NCBI GenBank assembly: GCA_014529385.2
Contig: CM043944.1
Coordinates: forward strand, 89,225,384-89,285,383
Source of the DNA: Adiantum capillus-veneris
Taxonomy: Eukaryota; Streptophyta; Polypodiopsida; Polypodiales; Pteridaceae
DNA length: 60,000 nt
Direction of reading: 5' to 3'
Positions within the stretch are counted from its first letter, which is position 1. Each line of letters begins with the position of its first letter. A program made the position numbers and the translations under genes. Below the pieces are notes generated by a model, which saw nothing but the letters and a program-made list of their open reading frames with translations, ran no database searches and was not told the origin of the DNA. Of this stretch, positions 55,404 through 60,000 are shown piece by piece.

Positions 55404-58400
55404 TTACGCTTCCTCCACAATCTTTTTCTTTTTCTGGACACGCAGCTTTTCTTGATGTATTTTGAGAAGCATGTCTTGGGTTAGCAGCAAAAGATACTTT
55501 TTCACTCTGCATCCACTAATCCAATTGGGCATTTCTTCTCCGTCTAATGTAGCAAGCTTGACGGCTCCACTTGGTGATAGATCTTTAATCACCAGAGGTC
55601 CCATCCCTCGCTTTTTAAGCTTCTTAGCATGCTGTTTTAGAGTGTGAACTAGGACATAGTCCCCAACCTTAAACTCTTTAGTCCGCACATGCTTATCAAA
55701 AAATTCCTTTTGTCGCCTTTTTTGAGCGTAGATAGAAGCTACTGCTTTTAGGCGAAGCTTGTCTAGCTTTTCCAGGTCATCTATTCTATCAGAAAGCTTG
55801 TGCCCTGTCCACTCTAGATCCTTAGCCACCCTTAAGGTTGAAATCAAGAATTCTATTGGTAAGATATCATTTAGCCCAAAAACCATGTTATATGGGGTCG
55901 TTCCTATTGATGTTTTATATGCTACCCTATATGCCCATAATGTTGAATGCAACTTCTGGTCCCAGTCAGTTCTCGACTCAGATACAATCTTCGTGAGGAC
56001 CGTGCATATGGTTTTGTTTGTTGCTTCAGCTTGTCCGTTTGCTTGTGGATGATACGGGGCTGATTTCCTATGGATTACCATGAATTCATCTAGAAGGATC
56101 TCTATCACTTCATTTATAAAATGTGTGCGTCGATCACTCACAATTTCTATTGGCAATCCATATCGTACAAAGACGTATTCATATAGAAATTGTGCCGTGG
56201 TCCTGGCATCTGCTTTTTGAGTTGCCTTTGCTTCGACCCACTTTGTTAGATAGTCTGTAGCCACAACGATGTATTGTGCATGAGTCTTATATGTAGGAGG
56301 TGAAATGGGTCCGACATAATCAATCCCCCATTTTGCAAAAGCTCTTGCCCCCATCATTGGTCTAAGCGGCATATCATCTCTTTTAAGTGGTACTTTGGTC
56401 CGCTGACAGTCATCACACCGTTTAACGTATTCCTCAGCGTCCATATGTAATGTTGGCCACCATATTCCTGCGGCTAAGACAAGTTTTGCTGTCTTATCAC
56501 CTAAGAAATGGCCTCCACCTACTCCTCCATGAGCTTGCTCCAGGATTATCACATACTCAAACTCTGATGCGCAAATCCTAAGCTGGTTGTCTTTACCTCT
56601 CTTATAGAGTTGATCTCCTATTAAAGCGTAATCTCTAGCTTCTATCTCTACAGATTTCTTACGAGCTTTTGACGTTCCTTCTGGGAAAGTTCTATTTGTG
56701 AGATATTCAACAATATACTGATTCCATTCCGGAGCGATCATTATCTGATATAATGTCGAATACTCTGCTGGCGGTTTTGATGAATATACAATACATACAG
56801 TGACATATTCATGTACGCTTTCTTTCATTCCTGGCCAGTAGACTCCCAATTGTAACAAATTCCTATATGTGTTCCTTCTTGAACAATGAAATGCACATTC
56901 TTGAACATGTGCTTCGCGCAGATATATATTATATTCCTCAGGATTGATGCATAGTCGTAAAACATGATCATTTCCCAATTGATACAACCTTCCTGCAACC
57001 AATTGAAGATTCTTGGATTGCTGAATAGCAATATGTTTTTGGTTATATTCTCTTCTATCAAACTCTCCTCCATAGGTTAATAGGCTAACAACATTTTGAG
57101 ACCACTTCGGTATCATTTCTATGTTGAACAAGTACGCGTCTGGCATGTCGTCATCTACTCCTATAGGGTCTTCTCCATTCGTCAATCGCGAAAGATGATC
57201 AGCTCTGAGATGTGTTTTTCCTTTCTTTACTACTACTGTGAAGTCGAATTCCAGTAAGATAATGAACCATCTCACTATTCTCCCGGTATTGCATGGTTTA
57301 TTCACTAGGTAGAGCAAGGCTTGGTGATCCGTAAAAAACACAAACTTGTTGGCTAGAAGATAATGCCGATATTTCTTCATAGCATATATCATTCCTAATC
57401 CCTCTCGCTCTGTTGTGGTGTAATTCTTCTCTGCATTGTTGAGCTGTCGACTGGCGTAACAGATAGGAAAATCCATGTTTCCTTCTTCTGGCTGAGCCAT
57501 AATGCATCCTATTGCATATGCCGAAGCATCTATATGCACATGGAATATCTTCTCCCAATCTGGTGATTTGAAGACTGGAGCAGTAATGAGTGTCTCTTTC
57601 AATTTCTTGAATGATTCCTCACACTCCTCTGTCCATTGAAAGTTCACTATTAGCCTGTAAAGTGGTTGGCCTATTATAGTATACATGTAAATGAATCGTC
57701 TATAATATCCGCAATGTCCCATAAAGCTCTGTACTTGTTTCGCATTGGTTGGTCTAGGCATATCCACTATAACTTTTATCTTCTCTAGATCCGTGGATAT
57801 TCCGTTTTGTGAAACAATATGTCCCAGAATTCTGCCCTGTCGGACCATAAACACACATTTCTCAGGATTGAGACAAATGCGATATGTCCTACATTTCTCA
57901 AATACTTTTCTTAGGTGTTCTAGATGCTCATCTCTCAGAAGAGAATGTACACATAAGTCATCCATGTATATTTCTAGAAACAACCTTAAGTATTCTTTGA
58001 AAGCATGCGTCATCAGCCTCTGGAAGGTTGCGGGAGCATTGGTTAGACCAAAAGGCATAACCCGATAAGCATAAATTCCCCACTCCGTTGCAAAAGCTGT
58101 TTTATGTTGATCTTCCGGTGCTATGGCTAGCTGGTTATATCCTGAAAAACCATCAAGAAAGGAGTATGCTGTTTTCCCTGATACACGCTCTAGAACATGA
58201 TCAGTTATCGGCAGGGGATAATTGTCCCTGATTGTTGCAGCATTCACTTTCTTTAAGTTGACACACACTCGGAGTTTTCCGTTCTTCTTGGGTACCACCA
58301 CAATCGAAGATACCCAATCGGTGTGTTCAATCTCGTATATGAATTCAGCTTCCATTAGCTTATCTATCTCTTCTTTGATTCGCTTAGCAAACGTATCATT

Positions 58401-59720
58401 ATATGTGTATGGTCTCTGTTTGCTAGGCTTTGCGTCTTGTTTTAGTGGGATTGTGTGTTGGCATATTGATGGGTCAACTCCCTTTAAGTCCTTATAAGAC
58501 CATGCAAACACATCCTTGTACTCTCTGAGAAGACTCAAAAGTCTCTCTTCCTCGCCTGGAGACAAATCTGTGGCTATGTACACCGGTCTAGGTGTCTCAC
58601 CTGGAGCTGCTAAATCAACTTTTTTTGCATCCTCCGGTCCGTCATAAGATTCGTTCTTCCCTCTCTCTCGAATAGGTTGGGTTAATACCACCTTCCTATC
58701 CTCTATTGTGAATTTCCTGTAGTGAGAGGGAACATCCATGTTTTCCTTGATTTTGGCGTTTTCGTCCTCTCCACTCTCAATTTCTGTCGTCCAAACTTCT
58801 TTCAGAGTTTTCTTGAGCTCTCTGTACTTGTTTCTATGTTCTAACTTGGACTCCGTGTGTTCTCTGTTGCGCTTGTTCTTTTCTGATTTTTCTGTTTCAG
58901 TTTTCGTTTCATTCTTTTGAACTTGATTTCTTGAGCTTCTTTTGTCTTTTCGTAAGCTCTTTTGCTCATTGCCTCTCATTCTTCCAGAAATCTTGTCCTT
59001 AACACAATCTTCCGCCTTTACTAGCATTAGGAATTGATTTTTTCCTCTTATTCTAGGCATCGGATTGGTTCCAACCCCCTTTGTTTTTCTCTTTGCTCTA
59101 TAGCATTTCTGGCATTGTTTAGTTTGGTTCGGAAAATCATAAAATCGGACATCCATTATAGTTTCTTCGTTTTCGCTTGAATTGTCCGTTGACTCGTTGT
59201 CTGCTTCATTTCCCCACTCTCGATGATCGGGAATGTCGTGAAACACCTCTTCTTCATCTTCCTTTTCCAATGTATCGTTCTTTTCAGTTTCTTTTTCGAG
59301 TGTAGTTCTCAGCATGAAGTACGGAACCACGTCGTACTCGTCCTTGTCGCAAAATTTCGTTGTGGGACCATCCGGAATTGCACAAACACCTAGGGTTGCT
59401 AGAATGTGTGTCCATTCTAATGGTTCAAGCGTGTCCTCTGGAAAGGGTTCTCCTATATAAGTTTCGTCTTCGATAGCCCTTTCTAAAACATATTCTTCTC
59501 GCCTCAGACTTCCACATTTCGAGGCTCCACACATCCATAACTCCTTGGGCTTACCTAACCAAGCTGGAAATTCGGATCCCGCCAAAGTAGCTGAACCAAA
59601 CTCCTCTACCGGTGTTCGGTTCACATCTTTGTAGCTATGGTCTCTCAGGTTCACACGTGTAGTGGTTTCCATATTTCTTAGGTATATGTGATCGTAGCCC
59701 CAATCCTGGACCATTTTCAA
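55404..59720 (-). CDS. Element C pol: reverse transcriptase, RNase H, integrase (1438 aa)
   Basis: Intact. Residues 1-390 are acidic and then Lys-rich, with no protease motif. RT spans about 390-690: FLDGFSGYNQ (Asp at about 523) and IYMDDLCVHS (YMDD at 585-588). RNase H follows, with FHVHIDASAYAIG and FFTDHQALLYL. Integrase then has two zinc-binding-type regions: a degenerate one (EAHVQECAFHC to CIVYSS, about 925-985) and an intact HHCC one (QAHGGVGGGH to CDDCQ, about 1055-1110). The catalytic triad is at about 1132 (GIDYVGP), 1196 (VSDRRTHF) and 1231 (HPQANGQAEATNK), with D-35-E spacing. There is no chromodomain. All catalytic residues are present, so the enzyme could be active. It ends KKKKIVEEA then TAA, in frame with the protease-like ORF. 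Confidence 0.93.
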   Translation of the reverse strand: MKMVQDWGYDHIYLRNMETTTRVNLRDHSYKDVNRTPVEEFGSATLAGSEFPAWLGKPKELWMCGASKCGSLRREEYVLERAIEDETYIGEPFPEDTLEPLEWTHILATLGVCAIPDGPTTKFCDKDEYDVVPYFMLRTTLEKETEKNDTLEKEDEEEVFHDIPDHREWGNEADNESTDNSSENEETIMDVRFYDFPNQTKQCQKCYRAKRKTKGVGTNPMPRIRGKNQFLMLVKAEDCVKDKISGRMRGNEQKSLRKDKRSSRNQVQKNETKTETEKSEKNKRNREHTESKLEHRNKYRELKKTLKEVWTTEIESGEDENAKIKENMDVPSHYRKFTIEDRKVVLTQPIRERGKNESYDGPEDAKKVDLAAPGETPRPVYIATDLSPGEEERLLSLLREYKDVFAWSYKDLKGVDPSICQHTIPLKQDAKPSKQRPYTYNDTFAKRIKEEIDKLMEAEFIYEIEHTDWVSSIVVVPKKNGKLRVCVNLKKVNAATIRDNYPLPITDHVLERVSGKTAYSFLDGFSGYNQLAIAPEDQHKTAFATEWGIYAYRVMPFGLTNAPATFQRLMTHAFKEYLRLFLEIYMDDLCVHSLLRDEHLEHLRKVFEKCRTYRICLNPEKCVFMVRQGRILGHIVSQNGISTDLEKIKVIVDMPRPTNAKQVQSFMGHCGYYRRFIYMYTIIGQPLYRLIVNFQWTEECEESFKKLKETLITAPVFKSPDWEKIFHVHIDASAYAIGCIMAQPEEGNMDFPICYASRQLNNAEKNYTTTEREGLGMIYAMKKYRHYLLANKFVFFTDHQALLYLVNKPCNTGRIVRWFIILLEFDFTVVVKKGKTHLRADHLSRLTNGEDPIGVDDDMPDAYLFNIEMIPKWSQNVVSLLTYGGEFDRREYNQKHIAIQQSKNLQLVAGRLYQLGNDHVLRLCINPEEYNIYLREAHVQECAFHCSRRNTYRNLLQLGVYWPGMKESVHEYVTVCIVYSSKPPAEYSTLYQIMIAPEWNQYIVEYLTNRTFPEGTSKARKKSVEIEARDYALIGDQLYKRGKDNQLRICASEFEYVIILEQAHGGVGGGHFLGDKTAKLVLAAGIWWPTLHMDAEEYVKRCDDCQRTKVPLKRDDMPLRPMMGARAFAKWGIDYVGPISPPTYKTHAQYIVVATDYLTKWVEAKATQKADARTTAQFLYEYVFVRYGLPIEIVSDRRTHFINEVIEILLDEFMVIHRKSAPYHPQANGQAEATNKTICTVLTKIVSESRTDWDQKLHSTLWAYRVAYKTSIGTTPYNMVFGLNDILPIEFLISTLRVAKDLEWTGHKLSDRIDDLEKLDKLRLKAVASIYAQKRRQKEFFDKHVRTKEFKVGDYVLVHTLKQHAKKLKKRGMGPLVIKDLSPSGAVKLATLDGEEMPNWISGCRVKKYLLLLTQDMLLKIHQEKLRVQKKKKIVEEA

Positions 59721-60000
59721 CTGTCTCGTGAATGGTCTTCCCAGCCCTTCCTCTTTCTTGGCTGTTGGATCTCGTTGCCCGTTTGGATGTCCCTACAACT
59801 TCTTCATCCCTTTTTTGCTTCTCTTCCATCATCATAGCCTCATTAGCTTCAGACTTAGCAATAAATGCATGTACTGAGACAGAATCCACTCGATCAGTCC
59901 ACCTTGTGGTTTCTCAAATAGAATTCCATACTTGTCATAGTTTCACATAAGTTACCTTACTTGCTTCTGCTGTCTTCAAAGAATAAGTCCATAGTTGGCT
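59635..60000 (-). CDS. Element C upstream frame overlapping pol, partial
   Basis: A frame with Met at 59889 reads SVHAFIAKSEANEAMMMEEK, then VGTSKRATRSNSQERGRAGK, and ends at 59635, overlapping the pol start by about 85 bases in another frame. The charged, basic composition would suit the C-terminus of a Gag protein linked to pol by frameshifting. It runs out of the window, so this is tentative. Confidence 0.35.

Larger units (their letters stand above)
47100..60000 (-). mobile_element. Element C: large Ty3/gypsy retrotransposon, partial (3' 12.9 kb)
   Basis: Reading on the minus strand from the window end: an upstream frame (59635-60000), pol (59720-55404), a protease-like ORF (55385-54204), a non-coding gap with palindromes, a 1037-aa ORF (51417-48304), a polypurine tract (48071-48053) and the 3' LTR (48052-47100). 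The three long frames are intact, unlike every other element here, so it is young. RT and integrase look non-chromoviral (no chromodomain), and an extra ORF before the 3' LTR recalls the Ogre/Tat/Athila group. The predicted target duplicate is GCATG (47095-47099). Gag and the 5' LTR are outside the window. Confidence 0.9.

Overview
ORGANISM. The window looks like nuclear DNA of a repeat-rich, seed-free vascular plant; a fern is the best guess. The reasons are many decayed PLS-type pentatricopeptide-repeat (PPR) modules, plant-type Ty3/gypsy chromoviruses and Ty1/copia elements whose primer-binding sites match the initiator-Met tRNA type (TGGTATCAGAGC), a plant LINE, abundant long CA/GA/C-tract microsatellites, and only one convincing intact host gene. 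No tRNA, rRNA, CRISPR array or bacterial-type operon was seen. The species assignment is inference.

LAYOUT. 1-7120 is a collage of dead retrotransposons on the + strand: a copia RT/RNase H piece fused to a chromovirus integrase plus chromodomain, a 1.6 kb LTR, a second chromovirus pol piece interrupted by an odd insert and duplications, and another LTR. 7121-9309 is low-coding sequence with C/CT/GA tracts. 9310-18805 is a minus-strand graveyard of PPR P-L-S modules, interrupted by a duplicated G-tract/GA cassette and a small non-PPR island. 20169-21863 is the one intact host-type gene, a plant membrane protein of 564 residues. 22109-22761 is a nested pair of MITE-like elements, each flanked by its own 3-bp repeat. 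24370-28090 is a decayed minus-strand LINE. 29439-42191 is one minus-strand chromovirus (element B), split by a nearly complete 5150-bp copia element (35587-40736) flanked by the repeat AATCC. 42192-42794 is an unrecognised broken gene segment. 42795-47099 is the 5' part of a + strand chromovirus (element A), cut by the 3' LTR of a third, much younger-looking retrotransposon (element C) that fills 47100-60000 on the minus strand and runs out of the window.

MOST INTERESTING. Element C has long intact reading frames in an unusual order: RT-RNase H-integrase (1438 aa), then a single in-frame TAA, then a retropepsin-like domain followed by a Trp-containing repeat tail (393 aa), then about 2.8 kb of non-coding DNA holding five copies of a 24-bp palindrome, then a 1037-aa coiled-coil ORF in the envelope-like position, a G17-AG polypurine tract and a 953-bp LTR with a clear TATA box. 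A protease-like domain downstream of integrase is not the canonical Ty3/gypsy order.

HOW IT FITS TOGETHER. Apart from the 564-aa gene there is little sign of host function. The nesting order is readable. Chromovirus B was hit by copia. Chromovirus A was later hit by element C. Several internal duplications (198 bp in RT, 119 bp in gag, 110 bp in the 3' leader, 74 bp in another RT) show ongoing small-scale rearrangement of dead elements.
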